From: Akebia trifoliata
Lineage: Eukaryota; Streptophyta; Magnoliopsida; Ranunculales; Lardizabalaceae
Direction of reading: 5' to 3'
NCBI GenBank assembly: GCA_017979445.1
Contig: CM030711.1
Location: 4,526,001 to 4,590,000 of the forward strand
Length of the DNA stretch: 64,000 nt
Under the pieces are notes generated by a model. The model worked only from the letters and a program-made list of their open reading frames with translations, did not search any database and was not told the origin of the DNA. Positions 21,736 through 33,358 of this stretch are shown here, piece by piece (position 1 is the first letter of the stretch; the number at the start of each line of letters is the position of its first letter). The translations under genes were made by a program, and so were the position numbers.

Positions 21736-24702
21736 TGGGTTGAGTTGATTAGATGAGGGAGGTGGAAGGAGATGATGACATGTGTCATCTCTTGGTGATT
21801 GGTTTGATGAGATTGATAGGTTGGGTTGGGTTTGGGTATTGAATGATGATGGGTTAGATTGAGTTTGGGTAGTGGATTGGGCTTTGGGCTTTAGTAATGG
21901 ATTGGGTAAGGTTTTAGGTGATAGATTTGGGTTGGGTTGTAGGATAGTGTTGGGTTGGGTTTATGTTGGATTGGGTTTAAGTTGGATTGGGTTGATTTTA
22001 AGGGTGTATGAGGGTGGTGAGGTGTGCGGGTCCATGGGCCACGTAAATGGCCTCGTATTGGATTTCGTGTAGGTTTGGGCTTCAGGGTCCATTCCAATTT
22101 TCAATTTTTGGGGGCATCTTACGTCGAGGGCCCGCTCAAATTCGGGTGTCTACACTTACAGGTATAGATTAAATTATACAAATGATTTAAAAAGATTTTT
22201 TTGTTATATATAAAATATTTTTCTAAGTTTATATATATATATTATTTTATATGTTACAGGTATGGGCACACCAACGATTGCCAATAGAAAGTCCCATACT
22301 TACAAGTCAAGACCCCATATTCCCTAGAGTCTGTAAATGGAAGAGGCCTAAAAGGACTTATATTGGGAATCCGCATCATATTGTATTGTTATACCAGACC
22401 AAGCCATATTTTCTAATTTCCTCCATGGCAACTATAAGTATTTTATATTTTATGTGTTTAAAAATATTAAGATATTATTATTTTAGTTTTAACTCGAACA
22501 ATTTTTTTTTCAAGTTGTATGGACCCATATCATCTTATAATAGAAAATATATAGATGATACATACAACCCATGATTGAGCCTACACCATTCTTATGTTAT
22601 TTTTATGCACATCATCCCGTATCATCTTGTGGATAGATGCATGAGACAATTCGATATACAATTGACAATCCCGGGTCTTATTCATGTGTAGGTTACTAGA
22701 GGGAGGAAATATAGAATACAGCTACACTGATGAGAGATTGAGAAGATATATTTACTTGATATTGCGTAGATGGTCAATTATGCCAACACGTACAAGGTAC
22801 TTTTAAATACTAAATATTCAATTTATTAAAATCTTATATGAAATACTTGAAATAATATTTCTAAAAAATTTCAGCTTCTTAGCTATTCAATGAGTTTCAA
22901 AGATGGTACGGTTGCCCTCAGATGCATTATCCAACAATGCCATTTATTGAACTTTGATATACGCTTTGAAGTTATGCGAACGACTTATATACAATGTACA
23001 TGGGTAGATATTATAATGAGATTAGTTGTAACATTTAATAGATTAATTTATTTTTTAGGTCATTTCTATCATTGCTTTAACTTCTCAGATCCGTGAGATA
23101 GATGTAGATCAACATGTAATAGATCAAATGAATGTTGGTGTGGAGGGCTTGAGTTTGCTACCACCATTGCCTCTTTAAATATCTAGATTGGGTAAGCTAG
23201 TTCATGAAGTTTCATTTTGATCGTTGTCACAACGTCGACATGAGCTTGAGCCTATGCATAAGGAGGAGGAGGAGGAGGAGGAGGCTCACTATGATGATGA
23301 TATAGAGGACGATGCATGGGATGCATGTTAATTATCAACAATAGGATACTGAGCAAGATGATGTGCCTGATCATATCAGGCTAGACCAAGTGATTATATT
23401 CCATTACACGTTGACCAGGATCATCATATGGTTGGTGTGGATCTCAAAACATTATTTTTTATCTTTGTTGGATTCCTTATGATGTTCCATATGGTAATCC
23501 ATCTACATCTACGATTGGAACATCACACATAGTTCCCACAAACTTCCCATTATTATATGCACCCACCACTTTCTCATGTAGAGTCATCTCAGCTTGCATA
23601 TGGATATCATACACAATACATGCAGACTCCCCATTATTACTTGCCCCCATCATTTGCTCTTGTAGAGTCGTCCCAACGTCCATCTATTGAAGATTTTGGC
23701 ATTGTTTTACCTAATTAGACTCCCGACCAAGGCCTACAGCGTAAGCCATGAAGAAATGTGCTTAAAAAAATTACTCGAGAGTTATTAAAAGGTGATTGTA
23801 GTCGAGGTAAGCAATGTCGTCATTAGATATTATTTATATTATATTTGTAGATATCATTATTATGTATATGGTGATTACTTTTGTATTTACGTGTAATCAT
23901 TTACTTTCACTTTATCATGTGCATCGATAGGGAGATTAATTTAAAAAAACTCATTTATTAAAAATAACTTTATTTATTTGTCAAAATTTGGAAGTTAATA
24001 GAGTGAAAAAAAAAATGTACGTGATATCTTCAACGTAACTTTCGGAGAAGTCGATAAAATTTGTCTAGCTCCACCAATGTTCGTGATATCTTCAACATAA
24101 CCTTCATATCGACCAATGATTGCTATTGAAGACATCATCGATTTGATTCGATTCAATTAAGAAAATATAATAAATAAAAATATAACTAATAAGATGATGA
24201 GATAATTTGATAGAGAATTAATAGCAATTAGAGATATGAGAGTTGAAAAATATTGTGAGAAAAAATTGAGGGTTGTGTATATATATAAGAGGGTACACAA
24301 TGGCTAGTTTTTAAAGAGATGCATCACAATGGTACACAACGATATATATATTATGAAAAAACACCACTTCAAGTTTAGGGTTCTTATCAGTAATTTCGAC
24401 AATATAATTACCTTTTTGAGAAATATTTATCCTCGCGGGTTTTTCAGATAATTTTCTTAATTCTTTTTCAAGAATCTCATTGAGTTTTTCGTTATTTATA
24501 GAAGTTCCACATTTCAAATACTAAAATACCCATTTTTTTTTTTTATTAAAAGACAAAAATGTTGAGGAAATTTTTTTAAATCCAAAGTAGTGGAGAAGGT
24601 TAATGTCCCAATTACGATGCCCCCTATCCAATTTTAAAATTAACTCTAATGATAAAAAAAATTCTGAGAGTTCTTTAAATTTTATATATGCTCATATCCA
24701 TG

Positions 24703-24931
24703 CATGGTTTTTAAACTCGGTATCACGTCTCGTCTCGTTTAGCTCCAATACCGAGTCGTCTCGGACGAATTTTTCGATACGTTTGAGACGTCTCGTGAGA
24801 TAACTCAAAAAATTACACTGTGAGACGTAAAACTCGGTCAAAAAATGATTTTGTGAGTTGGTGTCTTTCAGCTCTGATACCGAGTTAACTTGGGCGATAC
24901 GTCTCGGTCTCGGACGAGTTTAAAAACCACG
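24703..24931. mobile_element. hAT-type MITE, family A copy 1
   Basis: Terminal inverted repeats are catggtttttaaactcg and cgagtttaaaaaccacg (one mismatch). They are flanked by the 8-bp direct repeat TATCCATG (24695-24702 and 24932-24939). The size (229 bp), 8-bp duplication and CA(T)GG-like end fit the hAT superfamily. The interior is rich in gtctcg/cgagac motifs shared with the copies at 39203-39410, 52277-52501 and 51201-51261. Confidence 0.85.
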
Positions 24932-25224
24932 TATCCATGTGGCTCTTGATCATTTTTTTTTAGGTCGGACATGTGGTCCATATAAATAGGTGGTCCTTCA
25001 ATCCATATAACATTGTCTCTCTTATATTATACATAAATTTATATAAAGAAGAGATTCTCTTTACATTTTTTAAATACAGAAAAATGTTTCGTTAACTAAG
25101 ATTCTCTAAAAGATATTTTGCATCACTACGAGGATACGAGGGTAATATATCTAGGTCCCTATAGCTAATTAGGTTATTTTGTGGGAGATTTTTTTGCTCT
25201 AAGCACAGCGGAGCTAGTAAAAAG

Positions 25225-25470
25225 ATAGTGGAGGCAATTGCTCCCACAAAACTTTGATACACCCTTATATTTTCAATTAATTACATGTCTTATTTTCCTT
25301 CACCCCCTCACCTTTCTTTAATTTCTGTCCCCTTCAAAGATGGGATTGTCTCTTGATTGGACTTTCTCTCATGACTAATTGAAAATGACCTAAATATCAT
25401 TTTCTTCAATGTCTAATAAAAAAATCTCTAAATTTTTCTTCAAAACCACTCATCTTCAAGCTCTTCAACT
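25225..25470. repeat. Long fold-back family D, left-end fragment
   Basis: The segment carries ttgatacacccttatatttt and aattgaaaatgacctaaata, the same string of motifs found at the left ends of the other family D copies (32155, 34300, 40128, 46215, 48900, 49195). The right end is not clear here. Confidence 0.4.
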
Positions 25471-25869
25471 ATATCGTTAACTATAGTTTGCCGTCACTAC
25501 AACTTTCGAGAAGAAAATTGATGTCATCCATCAAAACAAAAATTAAAATGATAAAGCAAAACTAGAGGTGGTTATGGAGTTTGTCAACGACATCAAACAT
25601 CACACCTAAGACTTTTGAATTTCATCACGTGTAAAAAACATGGAAAACAGAGATAAGGGTCTAAGTGACATCATCATGAGAAGTGAACAACTCCTCTAGT
25701 CCATTTCTCTCATCTTTGTTTTTCCAAAGAGCAGTTGTATCATGCAGTCCACTTCAACATCCTTTGGATTTGGCTTAGAACTATATGTTATCTAGATTAT
25801 AAATTTGCTCGATTCCAAGCACCAGTTGTAAAGAGTGAAAGAGATCATTTTCAAAAGGGGCCATTTTGT

Positions 25870-26095
25870 AATGATTCTTATACGAGTCTAACTAGTCTGG
25901 GTCCTTGGGTTCACATTGTGGCATCCAAAAACATGATCGCAATGCTTCAAGGTTGTAGAAGACAAAATTATATACAACTTGAAAGAACAAAAAAGAATTT
26001 AAGTTATTTTTCACCATTAAATTTAAATTTTAAATTTAAGAGTTACGTGAAAGTTCAGTAACCAATCATTTTCAAAACTTTTGCTCAAGTCCAAA
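25870..26095 (+). repeat. Dispersed repeat family G, copy 2
   Basis: The copy contains ttgggttcacattgtggcat, aacatgatc, ggttgtagaagacaaaatta and aattttaaatttaagagtt, in the same order as copy 1 at 11330-11560. The open frame through it (25735-26061) is a by-product. Confidence 0.5.
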
Positions 26096-27207
26096 AGGCA
26101 ATAAAAATTGTTGGATCAAGATAAAAAGTCCCTCCTAATAAACTTATTCCTAATTCTACATTGAACAATATCTAATACAAAAATGGTAGATAATTTTATC
26201 TACTATCTATCCCTTAGTTTCTATGCATGTCACGACTACTTGAATCCTTGACTAGAAAGAGATCAAATATTAGAATTGAATCGTGAAATTGTATTTGAGC
26301 AAAAAATATTAAATTCATTCATTCATATTAAACTGAAATTACAAGTCTTCCCACAATAAGTTTATCACTACTTTCTACTACTACTACTAATAATAATAAA
26401 TGACTTTCTAATCCCTTCTTCATCGTAAGTGGTGAAGCCCAACAAGTGACAAATCCAATATTCAATTATATAAGTTAAAAATGAGAGACTTTCAAGACCA
26501 TACATCACATAGATAAATACCTTAGTTAGGTGTATATCAATTATCTTCATCTTCTTTTTGTTTGTTTGTTTGTTTGTTTTTTTCATGTACACCTGGGCCA
26601 AACCTCCTACAATTCGTACATCATTTGAGTCATATTTATCTTCAGAGGCATGCCTACTGAGTAGGGATTAATTGTCTCGTTAGAAATTTGTAACAGTTTA
26701 TTACTACCCCTAACTCAAATGTTCTTGATTCCTCCCCCCGTAAGAGTTAGATTTGCAATATGTAGTTGTGTCATCTAGGGGTCCACCTCTCATGAGATTC
26801 AGAGTTTCAATTATCTCTCAAAAATGATACTCAACAAATATTAATTAGAGATTCACTTTTATTACTATTATGGTCTCCATTCACACATTTTAACTATAAA
26901 TCAAGGTATTACCTTGTATCAAACAACATGCAATCATTCTGAATATTTACATAACGGCCATTCAAAGTAATAATTCAACAAGCAATGATTAAACTCTTGA
27001 AAATAAATCATAAGTAATGTATTCGAGTATTAAATGACTTTTAAATCTTAGCTCAAATATGGAGAAAGTAATGGATTATTCTCTCTCCATGGTATTTGTT
27101 TACACTTAACATACCTCTTGAGGCTGGTGTCTACCATGAGAAATTTTCCCTTAAGCATCATATGTATGATATTCTAAAATCTTATCAAGTTAATTCCCTT
27201 CATAATA

Positions 27208-27432
27208 GAGTTGTTATAATCTAACTTACCCACGTGGTATACTCAATTGACACCCTTGACGTGACACGCTCAAGAATCATAGATCGGCTCTCCTTGTGAT
27301 ACAAAACTGTATCTTTTTATGGGGAACCATAGTTTTGTATCTTGAGAAGAGCAAATCTACGATTTTTGAACCTATCACGTTAAGGGTGTCAATTGAGTAT
27401 GCCACGTGAGTAAGTCAGATTATTACGATTCT
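27208..27432. mobile_element. Hairpin MITE, family F, full-length palindrome
   Basis: Arms of about 70-75 bp are near-perfect inverses. The left arm has gagttgttataatctaactt and cacgtggtatactcaattga; the right arm has tcaattgagtatgccacgtg and agtcagattatt. The outer motif resembles the agagttgtgat...tctgac end of other family F copies. The centre has aagaatcatagatc and ttgtgataca. The length of 225 bp leaves no coding capacity. Confidence 0.75.
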
Positions 27433-27890
27433 TTATAATATTTCAACCTTTGGAAAATACAGGGTATTCTATTTACAATGGTTCTTTTTTTCATATAACA
27501 TACCTAGAGAGAATGACGTCCGTGAGATTTTGCCAACAAATCTCATAATTGTTTTCCATGGCCTTAAAGGTCGTGTACAACTTAAAGTAATTTACTTAGA
27601 GATAGAGAAAGACGTCACAATGTGAAAAAGTCCATATTTGATGAATTTCATAAAATTTGATGGATCAAAGTGTCAAATTTTTTCTTTTGACGAGCCAAAA
27701 CCTTCAAATTAATGATAGAGATAGAAAAATATTTAGAGAGAGAGAGTAGTACAAAAAGTCCCAACATTTTCAATTTCCAACTTAAGGAATGGAACATTGG
27801 ATCACTTTCTTTGATTCCTTACTCTTGCAAGTTCCGTACATGATCAACCTTGTTCCAATGTTTGATTTCGTATAACAATACAAAATAAGT

Positions 27891-28015
27891 AGGTGCCAAC
27901 TAGCTTAATTGATTAAGTCTTTGGATAATGATACTAGAGACATCACTTCAAATCCCGTCAGCACCGAGTTATTGAATTCATTAAAAATAGATTTACAAAT
28001 TGTAAAAAAATAATA
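27891..28015 (+). repeat. SINE-like element, tRNA-related head, copy 2
   Basis: An A-box-like ctagcttaattgattaag and a B-box-like cttcaaatcccgtc lie about 40 bp apart. They are followed by gttattgaattcattaaaaa and an A-rich tail. The copy at 43738-43856 matches nearly throughout. No target duplication was established. Confidence 0.55.
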
Positions 28016-28016
28016 T

Positions 28017-28022
<6 letters not shown>

Positions 28023-28053
<31 letters not shown>
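28023..28053. repeat. (GA)n microsatellite
   Basis: A pure GA run of about 31 bp, directly after the A-rich tail of the SINE-like copy. Confidence 0.95.
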
Positions 28054-28055
<2 letters not shown>

Positions 28056-28154
28056 TGAGAAAAATGGGGGTGAAATATGAAAATTGTGGTGTGGGGTAGG
28101 GTAGGGGTATTTATAGTGTTTAGGGTGACATTAGGTGTATGAAGGTGGTATTAA

Positions 28155-28245
28155 GAGAAAGAGTTGTGATGATATGACACTCTTCTGACACACGCCCCCT
28201 ATGCCCCATCACAGAACCGTAGATCATTTGCCTCGGGATATTTGA
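28155..28245. mobile_element. Family F hairpin MITE, left half only
   Basis: The half reads agttgtgatgatatgacact, acacacgccccctatgcccc, then cacagaaccgtagatcattt and tcgggata. This is the left arm of the complete copy at 50475-50672. The matching right arm is absent, so the copy is truncated at its centre. Confidence 0.6.
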
Positions 28246-28851
28246 CTTCTAAGTTAATGAGAGAAATGCAGTTTGGGTGCATAGAAAAGAATGAGCAGTA
28301 CTACATGGGATTATTTCTCCAAAAGAGCCAAACTTCATTTGTGACATGTGGCTAGCTACTTTATGGAAAGGCGTTTACACTATAGTGTTCACACTAAGAA
28401 CTAGGATGACACATGCTATCCATGTGCCTGCCCATGTTATATAATATGTAAATTAGACTTTATTGTAAATATATTATATGATATTTAACTTAGGTCGGAC
28501 ATGTATAACTTAAAAAAATATCAATGCGCGTTCTATTGCAAGAAAAAAATAATAGAACACCAATCTAATAATAATAAACATCATAATAAAATAAAGTCAT
28601 ATTTTTGCAAGGAAAAATATGTATGGCCTACGTAATTTGCCATTTTCACACTCGCCCTGTGGCCTATATATAATTATCTAAACAAACTATTTATTAAAAA
28701 AATAATTAAGACAAATTTCAAAAAATAATAATAATAAAATGGGGTCCTAAAACATGAGGCAAAACTATTTATTCAATAAATATTTTATTTTATTGATGAA
28801 AGATTAAAATTTGAATAAAGCTGAAGTGACATCAAGATTGTAACTCATATC

Positions 28852-30205
28852 TGTAGACACCCCCATTTATGTATCTGTCTAACTTAGCGATCCGTCACTC
28901 GGTTGTTATGGATACCTAATGATGAGCGCAAAAAACTCGAAAACTTGTGAGCAGCCTCCTTCCAATTCCCTCTATCTTCTAATTCCACTATTTTCTTTTT
29001 CCTGGCCACGTGACATAGAATTACGCATATTAGGATCACTATACTTTCTACCCAATTTAGTAAGCACATATGCTTATATTCGCTACACATTTGGATAACT
29101 TAGAAATCTTGTTATGCTAGGAAAATATGACATCGAGACTTATAAATAATCACATTGGGATTGAAAAAAATTTAAGTCAAAATCTATTAAAATGGACAAA
29201 AATCGATAAAATGACGAAAATACCTCTCATGAATTTCGGACCCCCTAAAAATTTCTAAAGTACCTCCATTACATTCAGAACATGATTTCGAGTCTAACAA
29301 GACCCAAATTGATGAAATTGAATATTTATGAAAAATAACAAAATGACCGAAACGCCCCTAGACGTCCGACTTGTACATAGAGACTTTGACTCTTAGGGAA
29401 ATCAAAATGAAACAACAAACTTGAAATTTTTTAAATCGAAACGAAAATTAAAATTCAGACGATCAACTTGAAAATTTTAAATCAATATTCAATCCAAAAT
29501 TTAATCAACCCATCATCATTTAAATCAAAATCCAATCAATCGATTAACCAACCAAAAAATAAAATCGACCAATCAACCTTTAAATCAAAATCCAATCAAT
29601 CTATTAACATTTAAACTTAAATTCAATTGACCAAGTAACATTTGAACTAAAATCCAATCGATTAACTAGCCAAAAAATAAAATCGTCCAATCAACCTTTA
29701 AATCAAAATCCAATAATTGATTAACATTGAAATTAAAATCCAATTGACCAATTAACATTAAAGTTAAGATCCAATCAAAGCTTAATCAACCAATCAAAAG
29801 GAAATTAAAGTTTTTCATATATTTATATTTTTGTGCGCAATTCGAAAAATTATGTGATATTTGGTAAAATACTAGCTATAAGATTCATTTAGCATATTCG
29901 ATATAATTTGACGATGATGGGATTCTAGCTTGACTTTAGTCTTTACTCGTTGATCGTAGGATAGTTTGAATCGTAGTAGAGGCCGATCATTTTGATCAAA
30001 CAGGTTCAATACTTAACACCTTCTGAAATCTGTAATCTAACCCCTTACCCATTTCTTTTATTCATGAACCGACTCGATCCATTTTGGAGTTATCTATGGT
30101 TCTTAGACCTAAACTAGGTAGCGATTCCTTATTCTCTAAAGATCTCTAATTTACCAATCGGATCCCTCTTTGCTATGTAGTAGAAAATAAATCGAGGCGA
30201 TTTCA
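28852..30205 (-). mobile_element. Solo LTR, 1.35 kb, minus orientation, 5-bp target duplication
   Basis: The element begins TGTAGACACCCCCATTT and ends GAGGCGATTTCA, with ATATC on both sides (28847-28851 and 30206-30210). Read on the minus strand it carries a ggaatcgctacc-like and an aaggtgttaagtattg segment, counterparts of ggagtcgccacc and aaggtgttaggcacc in the solo LTR at 20422-22154. Together with the G-poor plus strand, this sets the orientation. No pol sequence or second LTR is present. The right flank carries an extra tcatatc, so the exact duplication length should be rechecked. Confidence 0.7.
29505..29800. repeat. Degenerate tandem repeat, 118-bp period, in the second solo LTR
   Basis: Segments such as ccaaaaaataaaatcg, followed by ccaatcaacctttaaatc, recur 118 bp apart (near 29552 and 29670). 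Shorter aaaatccaat and gattaac sub-units lie between. The strand is almost free of G. Confidence 0.7.
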
Positions 30206-30540
30206 ATATCTCATATCGCACTTAACTGAGTGGAAGTGAGTAGGAACCATATATGCTTTGCATTGAGATACGAATAAAAAAGCATTTATGGTTCCTACAC
30301 ACTTCCACATCAGAAAAATGTTAAATGAGGTACAATCTTGAGGTCAATCTAGCACAACTCTTAAAATTTACTTGACCAGAATTTGACATCTTATTTTCAT
30401 TATTTTCTAATATTAAATGTTTTCTAAATTAATGATAGATTCTTTATTGAATACTTATCATCATTCAAGAAGTTCACCAACTATCCAATTAATTCCATCT
30501 GTAGTCCATTATTGTTAGGTTAATGTTTTTTTTTTTCAGA

Positions 30541-30692
30541 TGCCCCTATATGCTCATTGACGTGGCAATTACAGAACCATAAATCTTTTTCTTGTGTATC
30601 CCAAAGCAAAGGATCTATAATTCTGTGATGGGAATGTAAGTGGGACGTCTAAAAAAAGAGTGTCAGATTCTCACAACTCTTATTGTTGACCA
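30541..30692. mobile_element. Hairpin MITE, family F copy
   Basis: The left arm has tgcccctatatgctcattga, ttacagaaccataaatcttt and tgtgtatccc. The right arm has ggatctataattctgtgatg, gagtgtcagattctcac and aactctt. The right outer end inverts to aagagttgtgagaatctgac, the family F terminus. Confidence 0.55.
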
Positions 30693-31643
30693 CTATTACT
30701 AAAAACAAAGTAGATGGATTTCAACTAATTGAGCAATAAGATCTTAGGTAGATCTAAGGAATTATTGAACTCCGTTTCTATTATAAATTTAATTACTCTC
30801 TGATATTATGTTCCAATCATGTTTTGAATCCAACTTGATAAGTGTGAATCGCAGATTTATTTTCAAAGAAGAGTAATTTACCAACTCATAGGCGAGTGAT
30901 ATTGAAACTAATGGGACAATACACTTCCAAAATATTTACATGGTGAAGATACTTTTATTTATCATTGTGATAACATGAAATTTTCTCGTAAGTTTTACAA
31001 TCTTAGAAATCTCTATTTACATAATCGAGAGTTATCAAAATATGTAAAATTTCTCAAAATAAAAATCCCTTAAAAAAAATATATTACACGATAATCTTTT
31101 TCATACTATTAGTTGTACCCTCGTTATTTTGTGTGGTCCAACAAATACAAGACATTTACACAAACTTAACCCTAAATGAGGGTTGTGACCACGTCTTATG
31201 ATAGATGACTTCATGTTCATCCAAGTGGCATAATGATGAGATGTGTCAATGATCATACCTCATCATGTTCCACACATAAGTTTCTAATTAAATAACTAAC
31301 ATCACTATCGTCTCATCTTATTGAAACACTAAAGTCGATGCTTATCAAAACCTGAATTATAAATAATAAAAAAATGTGTTTACACCACGTGGAATGTATA
31401 AGGATTGAAGTCGACGGGTATGCATTTATTTCTATTTCTTTATTAAGAAGAAACCTTCATTTTCCATCCACACAAATCTCATTAATATACACAACCATAG
31501 ACTACCATATAGGTACAAGTGGCCCCACACTACCCTGATAGTTGCATATTAGCACACGAGGAACACTGTACGCATAGCTAACCATAAAAACCAAGTTGTT
31601 TCCTGCTTTACTTCTCCAGAGGACCAAAAAGACAAAAGGAGTC

Positions 31644-31820
31644 GTGTTGAAGTGACCTCAAATTTGTACGTTATATCACACATCTTGACGTGAAAGTGAA
31701 TAAGAATCATAAATGCTTTTTCACTCGTATATTGATAAAAAATATCTCTGAAAAGGCATTTTTGACTTCTTACACTTTCACATTAGGGTGTATGATGTGA
31801 GGTACAATCCTGAATTTGCT
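31644..31820. mobile_element. Hairpin MITE, family B copy 3
   Basis: The left end is gtgttgaagtgacctcaaat followed by ttgtacgttatatcacacat. The right end, gtgtatgatgtgaggtacaa then tcctgaatttgct, is its imperfect inverse. The core has gaatcataaatgcttttt, and an inner aaagtg pair forms a second arm. Older and more diverged than copy 1. Confidence 0.6.
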
Positions 31821-32154
31821 GCCTTGCTAATAAATTATTTGCTTAAGGTCACAAGGAGAATAAATTTTCAACTTTGATATTTTGGCAGATTATACATAAT
31901 TGATAGGAAAATATTTATTTGTATTATCTTTAGAAAATTGATTTTTCAAGAAAATATTTAACCATTTATACGGAAAAATAAGTAGAATCGTTTTCAAGAT
32001 TGTTAAGGCCTTGTTTGTAAATGTGGTGCGTTGAGTGGGATCTATCAATGGACGCGCGCGCTTCTATGACTTGTTGTTGCAAAATTTGTCGTCGTTTGGT
32101 AGGAGTGTCTTTTGTGAAAGATAACTTCTTTAGATATTTTGACGTTAAAAGTTT

Positions 32155-32750
32155 TGGTCATTGATTTAAGAGTGATTTAGACATATCGATCCCTTCATGT
32201 TTTGGTAAATATTTGAGATAACTCATGTTTTCAAATGCATGACATCTCTCTAACCTTAATTGTTTTAACTAAACAAATTGAAAATATCCAAATGCTCTCA
32301 TCTTCAACATCTTGCTAGAAACCTTTGATTTTTCTTCCCGAAACAAATCATCTTTAATCTCTATGGTAAATTATTTTCAAATTTTTATCTCCAATTCATC
32401 ATTTCAACCATGACATAAACCATTTGTATAAAACCCTTTTTTTTTTTTTTTTTAATGTACTTGAAATTTCATTACTAACAACTTTCTGAAACATCATTCT
32501 TTTCCTCGAGATTAATTTGAAGGTTGAGGTAAGATATGGGCAGAATTTTTCGTAAGAGACTAATAATTGGTTTTGAAAAGAAAAATCAATTATTTTTTTA
32601 AAGAAGTTGAAGACAAGAGCATTTGAGTCATTCCTATTAGTCTATTACAAAAGACTAAGGTCAAGGAGGATATGTCATTAATTAGTTATAAAACATAGAG
32701 GGGTATACTTATCAAAATTTGGAGGGATACGTAACCACCTTAATTTAATT
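32155..32750. repeat. Long fold-back family D copy
   Basis: The left end carries gatttagacatatcgatccc, ttcatgttttggtaaatatt and gataactcatgttttcaaat. The right end carries agactaaggtcaaggaggat, atgtcattaattag and gaggggtatacttatcaaaa. The two ends are imperfect inverses and enclose a T-rich middle with cttcaac/atcttc units. No protein is encoded. Boundaries are approximate. Confidence 0.5.
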
Positions 32751-32793
32751 CTCTGGAATATTCTAGTAGATATTTTGTCATTAAATAAACAAC

Positions 32794-33243
32794 TAGGGGT
32801 GTTAATGGATAGTCAAAAATTTGAATTTGAAAAATCGAATATTATTTGAAAATTTTCAGATATCGGATTCGAATTCAGATAGTTTTATATTTTTGAATCC
32901 TTATCGGATATGGATTCAGATATTAACATTTCAAATCTGATAATATCTTATTTGAAATAATATATAATATATTATTTTATTTTGTTTATATATTATATAA
33001 ATAAAATAATATAAATAGTATAATATATAATAAGTTTTTTTAAATAATGAAAAATCAGTTGGATAAGGAAAAATTATGTTTTTTTTATATATACAAATTA
33101 TTCGAATTCTAATTAGATAGTATTCGATATCTGATAGGATAATTGGATTTGAATTCGGATAGAGTTTTAGAAGATTTGTCAGATTCGAATTCAAATTCGG
33201 ATATTACTATATTCGAACCGATAAACATTTGGTGATAGCCCTA
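32794..33243. mobile_element. Possible hAT-type MITE, AT-rich, degenerate
   Basis: The segment begins taggggtgttaatggatag and ends ttggtgatagcccta, a weak inverted pair of the type common in plant hAT MITEs. Nearly matching taaacaac and taaacaat flank it, consistent with an 8-bp duplication. The interior is full of ggattcgaattc/gaatatc palindromic pieces. The open frame inside is low-complexity Ile/Tyr and is not a gene. Confidence 0.4.
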
Positions 33244-33358
33244 AACAATAAGAAATATTATTGTTCAAAACCATGTAACAATAAGTACAATTAGCTCCGT
33301 GCAAAGTGACAAGTTGATCTGGACAACTTATTTCTACCCATTTTTCACTTGTTTGTTA

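Larger units (their letters stand above)
20422..22154 (+). mobile_element. Solo LTR, 1.73 kb, with exact 5-bp target duplication
   Basis: The element begins TGTGGACACGGGG and ends GGGTGTCTACA, so it has TG...CA ends within short inverted termini. It is flanked on both sides by CTTAC (20417-20421 and 22155-22159), the 5-bp duplication expected of an LTR retrotransposon. No second LTR, primer site or pol sequence lies within 2 kb, which indicates LTR-LTR recombination. It contains ggagtcgccacc and ggaaggtgttaggcaccc, motifs often seen in plant Gypsy-type LTRs. A strongly C-poor, G/T/A-rich stretch covers about 20860-22000. The Pro/Ser/Thr-rich open frames on the opposite strand are composition artefacts. 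Confidence 0.85.
19925..23830 (+). pseudogene. Plant-mobile-domain (MAIN-like) pseudogene, split by a solo LTR
   Basis: Plant mobile domain (PMD) proteins include MAIN/MAIL and many transposon-carried copies; several cellular members affect genome stability and silencing. Broken pieces line up on the plus strand. Near 20034-20105 a piece reads ISLRWLRNTFG. Near 22257 LLQ/QVWAHQRLPIESP and VCKWKRPK follow. Near 22605 HIIPYHLVDRCMRQFDIQ matches the domain's C-terminal region, where vdRvmRQFg is typical. A GGA-repeat Glu stretch near 23263 and an ELLKGDCSRGKQCRH tail near 23785 follow. Stops and frame changes interrupt every segment. The 20422-22154 solo LTR separates the first piece from the rest. 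Whether the ancestor was cellular or part of a transposon cannot be told. Boundaries are approximate. Confidence 0.5.
23831..27207. other. Repeat-rich intergenic DNA, no gene recognised
   Basis: The stretch holds a hAT-type MITE (24703-24931), an end of the long fold-back family D (about 25225-25470) and a family G repeat (25870-26095), all listed separately. The rest is AT-rich and featureless. Open frames at 25735-26061 and 24311-24517 have no family features, and the first overlaps repeat G. Confidence 0.4.
28820..30355. mobile_element. Hairpin MITE family B copy 2, split by a solo LTR
   Basis: The left piece (28820-28851) reads gctgaagtgacatcaagatt then gtaactcatatc. The right piece (about 30206-30355) resumes with catatcgcacttaactg, contains the core gaaccatatatgc and gagatacg, and ends gaggtcaatctagcac. 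The two pieces together match the family B layout. The 28852-30205 solo LTR sits between them. Confidence 0.7.

Noticed and set aside
25735..26061. 108-codon open frame
   Set aside because: It runs through dispersed repeat G, whose other copies do not keep the frame.
32931..33194. Ile/Tyr-rich 87-codon frame
   Set aside because: It lies within an AT-rich MITE-like repeat and is compositionally biased.
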